Source: Xenorhabdus thuongxuanensis
GTDB lineage: Bacteria; Pseudomonadota; Gammaproteobacteria; Enterobacterales; Enterobacteriaceae
DNA length: 64,000 nucleotides
Assembly (NCBI RefSeq): GCF_001908095.1
Contig: NZ_MKGR01000003.1
Coordinates: 30,579-94,578 of the forward strand
Reading direction: 5' to 3'
Below, one piece after another: positions 30,718-41,491 of this stretch. The notes beneath the pieces were generated by a model that searched no databases, was not told the origin of the DNA, and saw only the letters and a program-made list of their open reading frames with translations. A program made the translations under genes and the position numbers. The first letter of the stretch is position 1. The number at the start of each line of letters is the position of its first letter.

Positions 30718-31635
30718 ATGTCAGTAATAAATAAAAAAGTCAAAAAAGCTGTTATACCTGTTGCTGGTTTGGGAACCCGGATGTTGCCAGCCACTAAAGC
30801 TATCCCAAAAGAAATGCTACCCTTGGTGGATAAACCTCTTATTCAGTATGTGGTCAATGAATGTATCAGAGCAGGCATTAATGAAATCATTTTGGTTACA
30901 CATTCATCCAAAAACTCGATAGAAAATCATTTTGATACTAGCTTTGAGTTGGAAGCGATTCTTGAGAAAAGAGTTAAGCGCCAATTATTGGACGAGATAC
31001 AGTCTATCTGTCCAAATCATGTGACGATTATGCAAACCCGTCAGGGTATTGCAAAAGGATTGGGACATGCCGTGTTATGTGCTAAACCACTTATTGGTGA
31101 TGAACCGTTTGCTGTTGTTCTGCCTGATGTTATTTTGGATGAGTATAGCACCGACCTATCAAAATATAATTTGAGCGAAATGTTATCACGCTTCAACAGC
31201 AGTGGAGCAAGCCAAATTCTAGTTGAACCTGTTCCTGTAGAAAGTGTTTCGGATTATGGCATTGTTGATTGCCTGGGTGAAAATTTACAGCCTGGGGATA
31301 GCAAACCTATTGCCCGTGTTGTTGAAAAGCCAAAACCAGAAGAAGCACCATCGAATCTTTCTATTGTTGGTCGTTATGTATTATCCGAAAAAATTTGGCC
31401 TTTATTGTCTAAAACTGCGCCAGGAGCAGGAGATGAAATACAACTGACCGATGCCATTGCCATGCTGATGGAAAAAGAGTCCGTTGAAGCTTATCACTTG
31501 CAAGGCCGTAGTCATGATTGTGGCAATAAGTTGGGTTATATGCAGGCATTTGTTGAATATGGCATGAAACATAAAGAATTGGGCAAGTCATTCACGGATT
31601 GGATTATGACCTTGCAAAATCAGCTTGAAAAATAA
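30718..31635 (+). CDS. galU: UTP-glucose-1-phosphate uridylyltransferase
   Basis: Makes UDP-glucose from UTP and glucose-1-phosphate, the precursor for LPS, osmoregulated glucans and the two genes that follow. 305 aa (E. coli 302). The nucleotidyltransferase signature [30 protein letters not shown] is at residues 11-40, and the sugar-phosphate motif [13 protein letters not shown] follows later. GTAGGAG precedes the ATG. It starts the galU-ugd-epimerase unit, 24 bases before ugd. Confidence 0.96.
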   Translation: MSVINKKVKKAVIPVAGLGTRMLPATKAIPKEMLPLVDKPLIQYVVNECIRAGINEIILVTHSSKNSIENHFDTSFELEAILEKRVKRQLLDEIQSICPNHVTIMQTRQGIAKGLGHAVLCAKPLIGDEPFAVVLPDVILDEYSTDLSKYNLSEMLSRFNSSGASQILVEPVPVESVSDYGIVDCLGENLQPGDSKPIARVVEKPKPEEAPSNLSIVGRYVLSEKIWPLLSKTAPGAGDEIQLTDAIAMLMEKESVEAYHLQGRSHDCGNKLGYMQAFVEYGMKHKELGKSFTDWIMTLQNQLEK

Positions 31636-31659
31636 TCTATTAGTACCTTAAGGTGTGAT

Positions 31660-33003
31660 ATGAAAGTTACTGTATTTGGTATTGGCTACGTAGGCTTAGT
31701 GCAAGCAACCGTATTTGCTGAAGTGGGGCATGATGTACTTTGTGTCGATGTTGATGCGAAAAAAGTCGAGAACCTAAAAAATGGTCAAATTCCTATTTTT
31801 GAGCAGGGCTTGACGCCCTTGGTAAAGAAAAATCATGCTGAAGGACGGCTGAATTTTACAACGGATGCTAAAGCCGGTATTGCTCATGGCAAATTACAGT
31901 TTATTGCAGTAGGCACACCTCCTGATGAAGATGGCTCTGCTGATCTAAAGTATGTTACTGCTGTAGCCAGAACTATTGCGGAAAATATGGATGGTTACAA
32001 AGTTGTTGTTGACAAATCAACTGTACCAGTAGGTACAGCTGATAAAGTCAGGGCAGTGATGCAAGCAACATTGGCAGAGCGTAATCTGGAACTTCCATTT
32101 GATGTTGTTTCAAATCCTGAATTTTTGAAAGAAGGTGCCGCTGTTGCTGATTGCATGCGGCCTGAACGCATTATTATTGGCTGTGATAATGATGATGTGG
32201 TTGATGTCATGCGTGAGCTGTATGAACCGTTTAATCGTAATCATGATCGTATGATAGTCATGGATATCCGTAGTGCCGAATTGACTAAATATGCAGCTAA
32301 CTGCATGTTAGCGACAAAAATCAGTTTCATGAATGAAATCGCTAATTTGGCTGAAATGCTGGGAGCTGACATTGAAAATGTGCGCCAAGGAATTGGTTCC
32401 GACTCACGCATTGGATATCACTTTATTTACCCTGGATGTGGATATGGCGGTTCATGTTTCCCTAAAGATGTTCAGGCACTGATCCGGACTTCTGAACAAA
32501 TTGGATATACGCCAAAAATTCTTCAGGCAGTGGAGCAAGTTAACGAAAAACAGAAAAGTAAATTGCCTGCTTTTGTAAGACAGCATTTTGGTGATGATTT
32601 ATCGGGCAAGACATTTGCTATTTGGGGATTGTCATTTAAACCTAATACAGATGACATGCGTGAGGCATCAAGCCGTGTCTTGATGGAAACGTTATGGAAA
32701 TGTGGTGCTAAAGTTCAGGCATATGATCCTGAGGCTATGCAAGAAGCTCAGCGTATTTATGGACAGCGTGATGATCTCTCTTTAATGGGAACAAAAGAAG
32801 CGGCATTAAAAGGAGCTGATGCTTTGATTATCTGTACAGAATGGCAAAACTTTAGAGCACCTGATTTTGATGTGATTAAAGATTCATTAAAAACTTCTGT
32901 GATTTTTGATGGACGTAATCTTTATGATCCTGAACGCCTACAATCGCGTGGTTTTACTTATTATGGTATTGGCCGCGGTGCTTCAATCAAACCCGTCATT
33001 TGA
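31660..33003 (+). CDS. ugd: UDP-glucose 6-dehydrogenase
   Basis: NAD-dependent four-electron oxidation of UDP-glucose to UDP-glucuronate, for polysaccharide and lipid A sugar synthesis. 447 aa. The N-terminal dinucleotide fold is [20 protein letters not shown] and the catalytic cysteine is in [18 protein letters not shown] (near residue 265). It sits directly after galU and 8 bases before the epimerase, giving a consecutive pathway. In E. coli ugd is elsewhere (near wzz), so this linkage is a lineage feature. Confidence 0.96.
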   Translation: MKVTVFGIGYVGLVQATVFAEVGHDVLCVDVDAKKVENLKNGQIPIFEQGLTPLVKKNHAEGRLNFTTDAKAGIAHGKLQFIAVGTPPDEDGSADLKYVTAVARTIAENMDGYKVVVDKSTVPVGTADKVRAVMQATLAERNLELPFDVVSNPEFLKEGAAVADCMRPERIIIGCDNDDVVDVMRELYEPFNRNHDRMIVMDIRSAELTKYAANCMLATKISFMNEIANLAEMLGADIENVRQGIGSDSRIGYHFIYPGCGYGGSCFPKDVQALIRTSEQIGYTPKILQAVEQVNEKQKSKLPAFVRQHFGDDLSGKTFAIWGLSFKPNTDDMREASSRVLMETLWKCGAKVQAYDPEAMQEAQRIYGQRDDLSLMGTKEAALKGADALIICTEWQNFRAPDFDVIKDSLKTSVIFDGRNLYDPERLQSRGFTYYGIGRGASIKPVI

Positions 33004-33011
33004 GTTAATTT

Positions 33012-34022
33012 ATGAAATTTTTAGTTACAGGTTCTGCTGGTTTTATAGGTTTTCATGTTAGTCAGCGGTTATTGAATATGGGGTATGAGGTTGTTGGTAT
33101 TGATAACCTCAACGATTATTATGATGTTAATTTGAAACAGGCGAGATTAAATTTATTACTCCCTTATTCAAATTTCAAATTTCAAAAATTAGATCTGGCT
33201 GACAGAGTTGCAATACCAGAATTGTTTGCAAAACATCAATTCCAGCGAGTGATCCATTTAGGGGCTCAGCCGGGTGTGCGTTATTCAATACAAAACCCTA
33301 TGGCATATATAGATGCCAATATCGTCGGTCATATCAATATACTTGAAGGTTGCCGCCATCATTCTGTAGAGCATCTATTATATGCATCTTCCAGTTCAGT
33401 ATATGGCTTAAATAAAAAGCAACCTTTTTCTACCGATGACTCGGTTGATCATCCTGTTTCTTTATATGCAGTAACGAAAAAAGCTGATGAGTTAATGTCT
33501 CACAGCTATTCACATCTTTATCAACTCCCCACTACAGGATTAAGATTCTTTACCGTATATGGACCTTGGGGGCGCCCTGATATGGCTTTATTTAAATTCA
33601 CTAAAGCCATGTTAGAAGGTAAGCCAATTGATGTTTATAATCATGGCAATATGGTGAGGGATTTCACATATATTGATGACATTGTTGAATCTATAATCAG
33701 GTTGCAGGGTGTCATTCCTATTTCCAATAAAGACTGGTCAGTAGAAGATGGGAAAATATCTGCTAGCTCTGCACCGTATAGAGTTTACAATATTGGTAAT
33801 GGGCAACCGATAAAACTGGGTGATTTTATTGAAGCCATAGAAACCTCATTAGGGATTGAGGCGAAGAGAAATTTTATGGAAATTCAAGATGGCGATGTAT
33901 TGTCAACGTGTGCAGATTCCAGCGCGCTTTACAATAAGATTGGTTTTTCACCTAACACTCCGGTAAAGGAAGGAGTGAAACGATTTACTGATTGGTATTT
34001 AGACTTTTATCAAAAACTATGA
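33012..34022 (+). CDS. NAD-dependent UDP-glucuronate 4-epimerase-like protein
   Basis: Extended short-chain dehydrogenase of 336 aa. The Rossmann motif is TGSAGFIGFHVSQRLL (from residue 6), followed by the family GIDNLNDYYD block. The catalytic Ser/Tyr-Lys is ASSSSVYG plus SLYAVTKK, and the substrate-loop signature is FFTVYGPWGRPDMA. These are hallmarks of the UDP-glucuronate 4-epimerase (CapI/Gla) group rather than of GalE. Following ugd by eight bases, it probably converts UDP-glucuronate to UDP-galacturonate for surface polysaccharide. A strong terminator follows. Confidence 0.9.
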   Translation: MKFLVTGSAGFIGFHVSQRLLNMGYEVVGIDNLNDYYDVNLKQARLNLLLPYSNFKFQKLDLADRVAIPELFAKHQFQRVIHLGAQPGVRYSIQNPMAYIDANIVGHINILEGCRHHSVEHLLYASSSSVYGLNKKQPFSTDDSVDHPVSLYAVTKKADELMSHSYSHLYQLPTTGLRFFTVYGPWGRPDMALFKFTKAMLEGKPIDVYNHGNMVRDFTYIDDIVESIIRLQGVIPISNKDWSVEDGKISASSAPYRVYNIGNGQPIKLGDFIEAIETSLGIEAKRNFMEIQDGDVLSTCADSSALYNKIGFSPNTPVKEGVKRFTDWYLDFYQKL

Positions 34023-34034
34023 CAGTAGAAATAG

Positions 34035-34060
34035 AAAAAGGAGTGATTAGCTCCTTTTTT
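34035..34060 (+). terminator. Intrinsic terminator after the epimerase gene
   Basis: AAAAAGGAG and CTCCTTTTT pair across a 7-base loop and end in a T-run on the plus strand, 13 bases past the stop. Confidence 0.85.
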
Positions 34061-34206
34061 ATAAATTTATGTTAATAAAAAACCAAGTTAGTGTTAGGTT
34101 GTTTTTTATCACATAGAGAATATGAAAGCGACTTAGCCATTAATATAATTCTCTGTGTTTCTACATCAGCTGATAATTAACCTAGTTAGTTTTATATTAA
34201 GCATAA

Positions 34207-34238
34207 AACAAAAATACCCTTGAGAGGGTATTTTTGTT
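34207..34238 (-). terminator. Intrinsic terminator after hns
   Basis: AACAAAAATACCC and GGGTATTTTTGTT form a perfect 13-bp stem with a 6-base loop, just past the hns stop at 34260. Confidence 0.85.
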
Positions 34239-34259
34239 ATCGGTTTACAAAGCAACTGA

Positions 34260-34661
34260 TTAGATAAGGAAATCGTCCAGTGTTTTGCCTTCCTCTTCAA
34301 TTGCTTTTTTGATTACAGCTGGTGTACGACCCTGGCCAGTCCAGGTTTTAGTTTCACCGTCATCAACGTATGCATATTTTGCTGGACGGGCAGCACGTTT
34401 AGATTTACCCGTAGATTTACCACTTAACGCATCTACTAAATCGCTTAATTCAATGCCGTCTTTTTCCAGCATTTCACGGTATTCTTGAAGTTTGCGTGTA
34501 CGCTCTTCTAATTGTACACGAACCTGGTTTTCTTCATCACGACGTTCTTCAACAACAGTCGTAAGTTTTTCCAGCATTTCTTCTAAAGTAGTAAGTTCAC
34601 ATTCTCTTGCTTGTGCGCGCAAGGTACGGATGTTATTTAAGGATTTTAAATTTTCGCTCAT
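34260..34661 (-). CDS. hns: Nucleoid protein H-NS
   Basis: DNA-bridging silencer of AT-rich and acquired genes. 133 aa (E. coli 137). The N-terminal coiled-coil oligomerisation domain (about residues 1-80) starts [21 protein letters not shown] Lys/Ser-rich linker leads to the DNA-binding hook [12 protein letters not shown] (core QGR) near residue 112. AGGA precedes the ATG. It lies between the galU cluster and tdk; in E. coli galU is directly next to it. Confidence 0.97.
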   Translation of the reverse strand: MSENLKSLNNIRTLRAQARECELTTLEEMLEKLTTVVEERRDEENQVRVQLEERTRKLQEYREMLEKDGIELSDLVDALSGKSTGKSKRAARPAKYAYVDDGETKTWTGQGRTPAVIKKAIEEEGKTLDDFLI

Positions 34662-35303
34662 TGTCCTGGTCTCAAATTATAATGATGATAGCTGATGTAG
34701 AGATAATAATAGAATGCTATTTTATTTTCTGCAATAGTGAATTTACTTTCTCAGGCTAAAACATGTCATTTTAAAATGCAATTTTTGAAGTAATCGATAT
34801 ATTGCATTTTAATCCTGCTATTGGGTTTACCATTTTTCAATAAGAAAGAAGGGGATTACTGTAAAGTTTAGTAAGGGATAAAACATAGGGTAAAAACTAA
34901 TTTATAGTCAATTCGTAAGAAACATTAACTGTTTTACTGGAAATAAGCTAAGAGTAAGTGTGAGATGAAAGTTTTTTTATGGGTAATCCATTAGTTATGA
35001 TCATAGTGGGTTAATTGAACAAAAGTAAACCAATATGATTATTAATATTCAAAGGATGAGGGTAAAAATAACTATTTTCTTTTTATGTTAATTTTGTTCA
35101 TTTGGCATGCAGAAAGTACTTATGGTGCTGATTTTATATGCGCAAATGTGATGATTATCATGAAAATAATTTTCTCTTATTTATTCTAATTTGTTTCTGT
35201 TACCCCGCATTTAACAATGACAAGGATAATCTCAACCAGAGTTTGTGGTAAACTGGTGCTGTTATATCGCCTGATTAAATTTGACAAGAGGATGAACAGG
35301 TCA
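34662..35303. other. Divergent hns-tdk spacer
   Basis: 642 bp, AT-rich, no gene. TGTGATGATTATCATG at 35147-35162 is a partial CRP-type site (one perfect half, second half with one change) 142 bases before tdk. Long A/T tracts are plausible for H-NS autoregulation but cannot be proven here. Confidence 0.5.
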
Positions 35304-35900
35304 ATGGCTCAGCTTTATTTTTATTATTCTGCCATGAATGCAGGGAAATCAACTTCCTTATTGCAGTCTTCCTATAACTATAACGAAAGGGGAATGAGAA
35401 CGCTGATCTTTACGGCAGAAATCGATACTCGATTTGGTAAAGAAAAGGTTAGTTCCCGTATTGGCTTATCGGCTGAAGCGTTGTTATTTTCACCAAAAGC
35501 AAATATTGCTGAGCTTATCAGAAAAGAAAATGAGGCAGAAAAAGTCTATTGTGTTTTGATTGATGAATGCCAATTCTTAACGAAAGAGCATGTCGAACAA
35601 CTTTGTGAAATTGTAGATTATGATGATATACCTGTTCTTTGTTATGGTTTAAGGACAGATTTTCAAGGTGAATTATTCGGTGGAAGTGAATATCTCCTCG
35701 CGTGGTCAGATAAATTGGTAGAGTTGAAAACAATTTGTCATTGCGGGAAAAAAGCCAGCCGTGTACTTCGTTTTGGCAGCGATGGCAACGTTGTTTATGA
35801 TGGTGCTCAGGTTGATATTGGTGGTAATGAAAAATACGTTTCTGTGTGTCGTAGGCATTATACTGACGTTATTCGTGAAGCCAAAGCCAAAAGGGTTTAA
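35304..35900 (+). CDS. tdk: Thymidine kinase
   Basis: Salvage enzyme phosphorylating thymidine to dTMP. 198 aa (E. coli 205). The P-loop is [12 protein letters not shown] (from about residue 9), the DECQFL Walker B follows, and the C-terminal zinc-site Cys residues are in ICHCGKKAS and SVCRRHY. The frame starts at 35217, but the ATG at 35304 gives [16 protein letters not shown], matching the family. Confidence 0.96.
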   Translation: MAQLYFYYSAMNAGKSTSLLQSSYNYNERGMRTLIFTAEIDTRFGKEKVSSRIGLSAEALLFSPKANIAELIRKENEAEKVYCVLIDECQFLTKEHVEQLCEIVDYDDIPVLCYGLRTDFQGELFGGSEYLLAWSDKLVELKTICHCGKKASRVLRFGSDGNVVYDGAQVDIGGNEKYVSVCRRHYTDVIREAKAKRV

Positions 35901-35969
35901 TACGTTGCCAGTTTTAATCGAGAAACCTAAAACTATATAGATTAAGATAGGCCAGAAAATAAAATAATA

Positions 35970-35999
35970 AAAAGGCGCGGGATTGCCCTAACGCCTTTT
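35970..35999. terminator. Bidirectional terminator between tdk and adhE
   Basis: AAAAGGCG/CGCCTTTT with an inner GGG/CCC stem, lying between convergent tdk and adhE. Confidence 0.8.
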
Positions 36000-36029
36000 A
36001 AGTTACATCCATCAGCTTATCATTTATTA

Positions 36030-38690
36030 TTATTTCTTATTATTTTTTCTATTTGATTTTACTATCTCCTGTGGTTTGCCCTCTTCGGTGAATTTACGGC
36101 CATAAAAAGAATCTAGCAACAATTGTTTCAATTCAGAAATTAATGGGTAGCGAGGATTTGCGCCGGTACATTGGTCATCAAATGCGTCTTCTGCAAGTTT
36201 GTCGATTTTTGCCAAAAAGTCAGCTTCTTGTATACCTATTTCGCGAATTGATGCCGGAATGTCTAGCTGAAATTTCATTTCTTCCAGCCAAGCCAATAAT
36301 TTTTCAATTTTGGCAGCAGTACGATCAACTGATGTGGTTAATCCCAAATGATCTGCAATTTCTGCATAGCGACGTCGCGCTTGTGGGCGGTCATATTGGC
36401 TAAAGGCAGTCTGTTTGGTTGGATTATCGTTGGCGTTGTAACGGATTACATTACAAATTAACAGTGCATTAGCTAAGCCATGTGGGATATGAAACTCAGA
36501 ACCAAGTTTGTGGGCCATAGAATGGCATACTCCCAAAAATGCATTAGCAAAGGCAATACCAGCTATAGTCGCTGCATTATGGACACGTTCTCGGGCAACG
36601 GGGTTTTTTGCTCCTTCGTGGTAACTAATGGGCAAATAATCTTTCAGTAGTTTTAGTGCTTGTAGTGCTTGCCCATCAGAATATTCATTGGCTAAAACAG
36701 AAACGTAGGCTTCCAATGCGTGGGTTACTGCATCCAGGCCACCAAAAGCACATAGTGATTTCGGCATATCCATGACTAGGTTTGCGTCGACAATCGCCAT
36801 ATCGGGGGTAAGCGCATAGTCTGCCAAAGGATATTTCTGTCCAGTTACGTCGTCGGTAACAACCGCGAAAGGTGTGACTTCTGAACCTGTGCCTGAAGTG
36901 GTGGTAATGGCAACCAATTTAGCTTTTACACCCATTTTCGGGAACTTATAGATACGTTTACGGATATCCATAAAGCGCAGAGCCAGTTCCTCAAAATGTG
37001 TTTCTGGATGCTCGTACATTACCCACATAATTTTAGCTGCATCCATCGGGGAACCACCACCAAGGGCAATAATGGCATCAGGTTTAAACAGGTGCATTTG
37101 TTCAGCGCCTTTGCGGACGATGCTTAACGTTGGATCTGCTTCGACTTCAAAGAACACTTCAGTTTCAATATCATAAGATTTCAAGACATTTATAACCTGA
37201 TCGGCATAACCGTTATTGAATAAGAAACGGTCTGTCACAATAAAAGCACGTTTAGTACCATCGGTAGCGACTTCTTCCAATGCAATGGGCAGAGAACCGC
37301 GGCGGAAATAGATTGATTTTGGAAGTTTGTGCCATAACATATTTTCGGCTCTTTTGGCGACGGTTTTTGTATTGATCAGGTGTTTTGGCCCAACATTTTC
37401 AGAAATAGAATTACCTCCCCACGAACCACAACCCAGCGTCAGAGAAGGAGAGAGCTTAAAGTTGTACAAGTCTCCGATACCACCTTGAGATGCAGGTGTG
37501 TTGATCAAAATACGTGCGGTTTTCATTTTGTCGCCAAAGTATTTAATACGCTCTGCCTGATTATCTTGTTCGGTATAGAGGCATGATGTATGTCCAATAC
37601 CCCCCATCTCAACTAATTTCTCAGCTTTTTCGACCGCATCTTCAAAATCTTTACCACGGTACATGGCAAGCAATGGCGATAGTTTTTCATGGGCAAAAGG
37701 TTCTGTTTCATCTACTAGAGTAACTTCACCAATAAGAATTTTGGTACTTTCAGGCACATTGATACCTGCCATTTCAGCAATTTTTGTTGCTGGCTGACCA
37801 ACAATCGCCGCATTCAAGTTACCGTTTTTCAAGATAACATCTTGAACGGCCTTTAACTCTTTTCCCTGGAGAAGATAGCCACCGTGAGTTGAGAAACGTT
37901 CACGGACTTGCTCGTAAACAGAATCAACGACGATAACAGACTGTTCTGAAGCACAAATCACGCCGTTATCAAACGTCTTAGACATCAGAATAGATGCAAC
38001 AGCACGTTTAATATCGGCTAACTCATCAATCACGACAGGGGTATTACCAGCACCGACACCAATAGCGGGTTTTCCTGAACTGTAGGCCGCTTTTACCATG
38101 CTGGGACCACCTGTTGCCAAAATCAGGTTAATATCAGGATGGTGCATTAAGGCATTTGAGAGTTCAACGGAGGGTTCATCTATCCAGCCAATGATATTCT
38201 TTGGTGCACCTGCATCAACGGCTGCCTTTAAGACAATTTCTGCTGCTCTGTTAGTTGCTTTTTTGGCACGTGGATGAGGGGAAAAAATAATACCATTACG
38301 GGTTTTCAGGCTGATAAGCGCTTTGAAAATGGCAGTAGATGTTGGGTTTGTTGTTGGAATAATGCCGCAAATTAGGCCAATAGGTTCAGCGATAGTAATA
38401 GTACCGAAAGTATTATCTTCAGATAAGATACCGCAAGTTTTCTCATCTTTATAGGCATTATAAATATATTCTGAAGCGAAGTGATTTTTGATCACTTTAT
38501 CTTCCACTATTCCCATGCTTGATTCAGATACGGCTAATTTTGCTAGTGGAATACGGGCATTAGCGGCAGCAAGGGCCGCAGCCCGAAAAATTCGGTCAAC
38601 TTGTTCCTGAGAAAAATTGGCAAATTCATGCTGGGCTTTTTTTACGTGAGCAACTAATTCATTGAGTTCTGCGACGTGAGTTACAGCCAT
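36030..38690 (-). CDS. adhE: Bifunctional acetaldehyde/alcohol dehydrogenase
   Basis: Anaerobic fermentative enzyme reducing acetyl-CoA to acetaldehyde and then ethanol; forms long filaments (spirosomes). 886 aa (E. coli 891). The N-terminal aldehyde dehydrogenase half has its catalytic cysteine in NGVICASEQSVI (near residue 245). The C-terminal iron alcohol dehydrogenase half has GGGSPMDAAK and the metal ligands in HSMAHKLGSEFHIPHGLANA. CAGGAG precedes the ATG. A long spacer with an FNR/CRP-like site lies upstream, consistent with oxygen control. Confidence 0.97.
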   Translation of the reverse strand: MAVTHVAELNELVAHVKKAQHEFANFSQEQVDRIFRAAALAAANARIPLAKLAVSESSMGIVEDKVIKNHFASEYIYNAYKDEKTCGILSEDNTFGTITIAEPIGLICGIIPTTNPTSTAIFKALISLKTRNGIIFSPHPRAKKATNRAAEIVLKAAVDAGAPKNIIGWIDEPSVELSNALMHHPDINLILATGGPSMVKAAYSSGKPAIGVGAGNTPVVIDELADIKRAVASILMSKTFDNGVICASEQSVIVVDSVYEQVRERFSTHGGYLLQGKELKAVQDVILKNGNLNAAIVGQPATKIAEMAGINVPESTKILIGEVTLVDETEPFAHEKLSPLLAMYRGKDFEDAVEKAEKLVEMGGIGHTSCLYTEQDNQAERIKYFGDKMKTARILINTPASQGGIGDLYNFKLSPSLTLGCGSWGGNSISENVGPKHLINTKTVAKRAENMLWHKLPKSIYFRRGSLPIALEEVATDGTKRAFIVTDRFLFNNGYADQVINVLKSYDIETEVFFEVEADPTLSIVRKGAEQMHLFKPDAIIALGGGSPMDAAKIMWVMYEHPETHFEELALRFMDIRKRIYKFPKMGVKAKLVAITTTSGTGSEVTPFAVVTDDVTGQKYPLADYALTPDMAIVDANLVMDMPKSLCAFGGLDAVTHALEAYVSVLANEYSDGQALQALKLLKDYLPISYHEGAKNPVARERVHNAATIAGIAFANAFLGVCHSMAHKLGSEFHIPHGLANALLICNVIRYNANDNPTKQTAFSQYDRPQARRRYAEIADHLGLTTSVDRTAAKIEKLLAWLEEMKFQLDIPASIREIGIQEADFLAKIDKLAEDAFDDQCTGANPRYPLISELKQLLLDSFYGRKFTEEGKPQEIVKSNRKNNKK

Positions 38691-39712
38691 AAAAATTACT
38701 CCTGACAGATGTTAAATTTTTTAGGGAAATTAGCTGTGAGATTATTAATTTATTAAATAATATTATGAGATTAATCGTTTGGATTTAATCGTAAATACCG
38801 CTGATTGCCTTAAAAAATTACTTAACAAAATGATTAATATAGGAATAGTTACTTTCCTTGAAATTCTGTGTTGAATACAGCTTACCATTTACAGGCATTT
38901 GTATTGTGATTTAGATCATGAAAATATTAGGCTGACTCAATTCAGCTATTGTTTCTGGGGAAATGAGTATTAGTTTATTATTTAACTATACAAATACAAT
39001 TTATTAACTTTGTGGTGGGCTGGTATTAATGTGATTACTCGGATTATGGGGTTATTATTAATATTCCTAACATCAGGGTTTGGTCTTGCTTCCTGAGTTA
39101 CTGTGATATAACAAGAATAACTTATATATTTATTTAAACTATTAATAAAATAATGTGAAATTTCATATTCAAATAGGGAGTAAATTCATCAAAAATTAAC
39201 TAATAAATAATCAATTAAAGTGTAATCGGCCAATAACATAATTTCTGCATAATTTTCTTGAAACATTGTTCATATTTTATTCCTTTTTAATCTGTGATTT
39301 TCTTGAAATAATACTGTAATTTTATACACTATTTTACGTCTCATCATCTTATCTAACCGGTGCCTTGTATCGTTGTTTTGTGATGAAGATGGACTTTTAC
39401 TCTGTGATGATTGCATTTTGTTAAAATAATGTTTATTTTCTCTTCTGATAATATTCTATGGATATTGCTTGGAGATAATAGAACAAAATATAATATTATC
39501 ACTATGTTACATTAGTTTTATGGGTGTATTGTATACAAGAGTAACCAATAGTATTAATGTTTTAATAAATTTTTTATAAAAATCAAATAACAATTATTGT
39601 GTGGACATAGTTTTTTAGTAGGTTAATTACCATTTGTTAATAAGATAAGTAAATTATTGGAGGTTAGTAGATTAAAAACGATTCATTTACTGTTTATAAC
39701 TTGGAGTGAAAT
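38691..39712. other. 1-kb gene-free spacer between adhE and oppA
   Basis: 1022 bp of strongly AT-rich DNA between divergent adhE and oppA. E. coli carries ychE in this place; I see no frame or remnant of it. TTGTGATTTAGATCATG near 38904-38920 resembles CRP/FNR sites (TGTGA-N6-TCATG; inner TGAT-N4-ATCA) and lies 214 bases from adhE. The 3' part is probably the long oppA leader. Confidence 0.55.
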
Positions 39713-41353
39713 ATGAGAAAAAAAACATCAAAGTTAGGTCAGTTGATTTCAAGTATCGTTTTATTATCTTTTCCCGCAGCACAGAGCATTGCTGCAATTG
39801 TTCCGGCAGAAGTTACACTAGCCGAAAAACAAGAAATAACCATTAACAATGGTGTCGAAGTCACTTCATTGGATCCTCATAAAGTTGAAGGTGCTCCAGA
39901 AACTGCCATTATCCGCAATCTGCTGGAAGGATTGGTAACGACTGGGCCAAATGGTGAAATTGTGTCTGGCGTGGCAGAAAGATGGGAGAATGAAGGTTAT
40001 AAGGTATGGACGTTCTATTTACGTCACGACGCCAAATGGAGTGATGGTAAGCCTGTGATTGCACAGGATTTTGTTTATAGTTGGCGTCGGCTTGCTGATC
40101 CAAGCACAGGATCGCCTTATACCAGTTACTTGCAATATGCCTATATTCAGAACGTTGACGATATTCTGAAGGGAATAAAATCACCAGAACAATTAGGTGT
40201 TAAAGCGTTAGATGATCACCGTTTCCAGGTAACACTCAACCAGCCAGTTCCTTATCTGGTCGATATGTTGAGTCACACAGCGATGAAACCCGTCAGACAA
40301 GATGTAATTGAAAAATGGGGGAATAAATGGACCCTGCCAGAAAACTACATTGGTAATGGCGCTTATACGTTGAAAGATTGGGTGGTCAATGAGCGAATCG
40401 TTTTAATGCGTAATCCTCAGTATTGGAATGATAAGGAAACTATTATTGAAAAAGGCATCTTCCTGCCCATTGTCTCTGGAGTTAGTGATGTTAATCGCTA
40501 TCGTAGCGGGGAAGTTGATATCACTGACAATGCAATCCCTCCTGATTTATACCAAAAAATGAAACAGGATATGCCTGAACAATTGCATGTTTCACCTTAT
40601 CTGTGCACGTTTTACTACGAAATTAATAACCAGAACCCTCTGTTTAGAGATAAACGGGTGCGTGAAGCCATAAAACTGAGCCTTGATCGAGATATCATTA
40701 CTGAAAGAATTATGGCACAGGGACAAATTCCAGCTTATGGATTTACTCCGACTTATATTGGCGGCGGCTTGTCCATTAATCCAGCATGGGCAAGTTGGAC
40801 TCAGGAACAGCGTAATCAACGGGCAAGGGAATTGTTGAAAGAAGCGGGTTTTGATGCCAGTAATCCTCTTAAGTTTACCTTGTTGTACAACACATCCGAG
40901 CAAAACAAACAACAAGCCATCGCTGCGGCTTCTATGTGGCAGAAAAATATTGGTGCAAAAGTCACGTTGCAAAATCAGGAGTGGAAAACCTCGCTCCAGA
41001 ACCGCCATCAAGGGAATTATGATGTTGCGAGGGCAACATGGTGTGGCGATTATAACGAACCTTCTTCTTTCCTGAATATGTTGCTGTCAAGTAGCAGTAA
41101 CAATACCGTTTTTTATCAAAGTGAGACTTTTGATAACTATCTTAACCATGCCCTGACTGCCAAAGATGACGCTACACGTAAGGAATTTTATCAGCAAGCC
41201 GAAGCCCAGCTTGATAAAGATTCAGGGCTGATACCGGTTTATTACCGCGTCAGTGTGCGCCTCATTCGCCCGACGGTTGGGGGAATGACAGGGAAAGATC
41301 CCATGGATTATGTTGATCTAAAGAATTTGTATCTTAAAAAGATGAATGACTAA
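39713..41353 (+). CDS. Periplasmic oligopeptide-binding protein OppA, first paralogue
   Basis: SBP family 5 peptide-binding protein of 546 aa with a signal peptide (Lys-rich start, hydrophobic core, likely cleavage after SIAA). Conserved blocks include SLDPHKVEGAPE, RHDAKWSDGKPVIAQDFVYSWRR, LCTFYYEINNQNP and DKDSGLIPVYYR. It is diverged from the second copy: the usual VRNNGSEPQSLD is ITINNGVEVTSLD and it ends KKMND instead of YIIKH. The likely role is to deliver a different peptide range to the OppBCDF channel. TTGGAG precedes the ATG. Confidence 0.92.
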   Translation: MRKKTSKLGQLISSIVLLSFPAAQSIAAIVPAEVTLAEKQEITINNGVEVTSLDPHKVEGAPETAIIRNLLEGLVTTGPNGEIVSGVAERWENEGYKVWTFYLRHDAKWSDGKPVIAQDFVYSWRRLADPSTGSPYTSYLQYAYIQNVDDILKGIKSPEQLGVKALDDHRFQVTLNQPVPYLVDMLSHTAMKPVRQDVIEKWGNKWTLPENYIGNGAYTLKDWVVNERIVLMRNPQYWNDKETIIEKGIFLPIVSGVSDVNRYRSGEVDITDNAIPPDLYQKMKQDMPEQLHVSPYLCTFYYEINNQNPLFRDKRVREAIKLSLDRDIITERIMAQGQIPAYGFTPTYIGGGLSINPAWASWTQEQRNQRARELLKEAGFDASNPLKFTLLYNTSEQNKQQAIAAASMWQKNIGAKVTLQNQEWKTSLQNRHQGNYDVARATWCGDYNEPSSFLNMLLSSSSNNTVFYQSETFDNYLNHALTAKDDATRKEFYQQAEAQLDKDSGLIPVYYRVSVRLIRPTVGGMTGKDPMDYVDLKNLYLKKMND

Positions 41354-41491
41354 TTATCGTCACAAAATATTGTCTTACCGTAAACAAAATAGTTCCTTTT
41401 GAATAGTTCATTTTGGATACGTATCTTAACCATCCCAATGCGTGGACATAACTTTAATGGGTCAAATGATATCAATAGGAGTAAGAATAAG

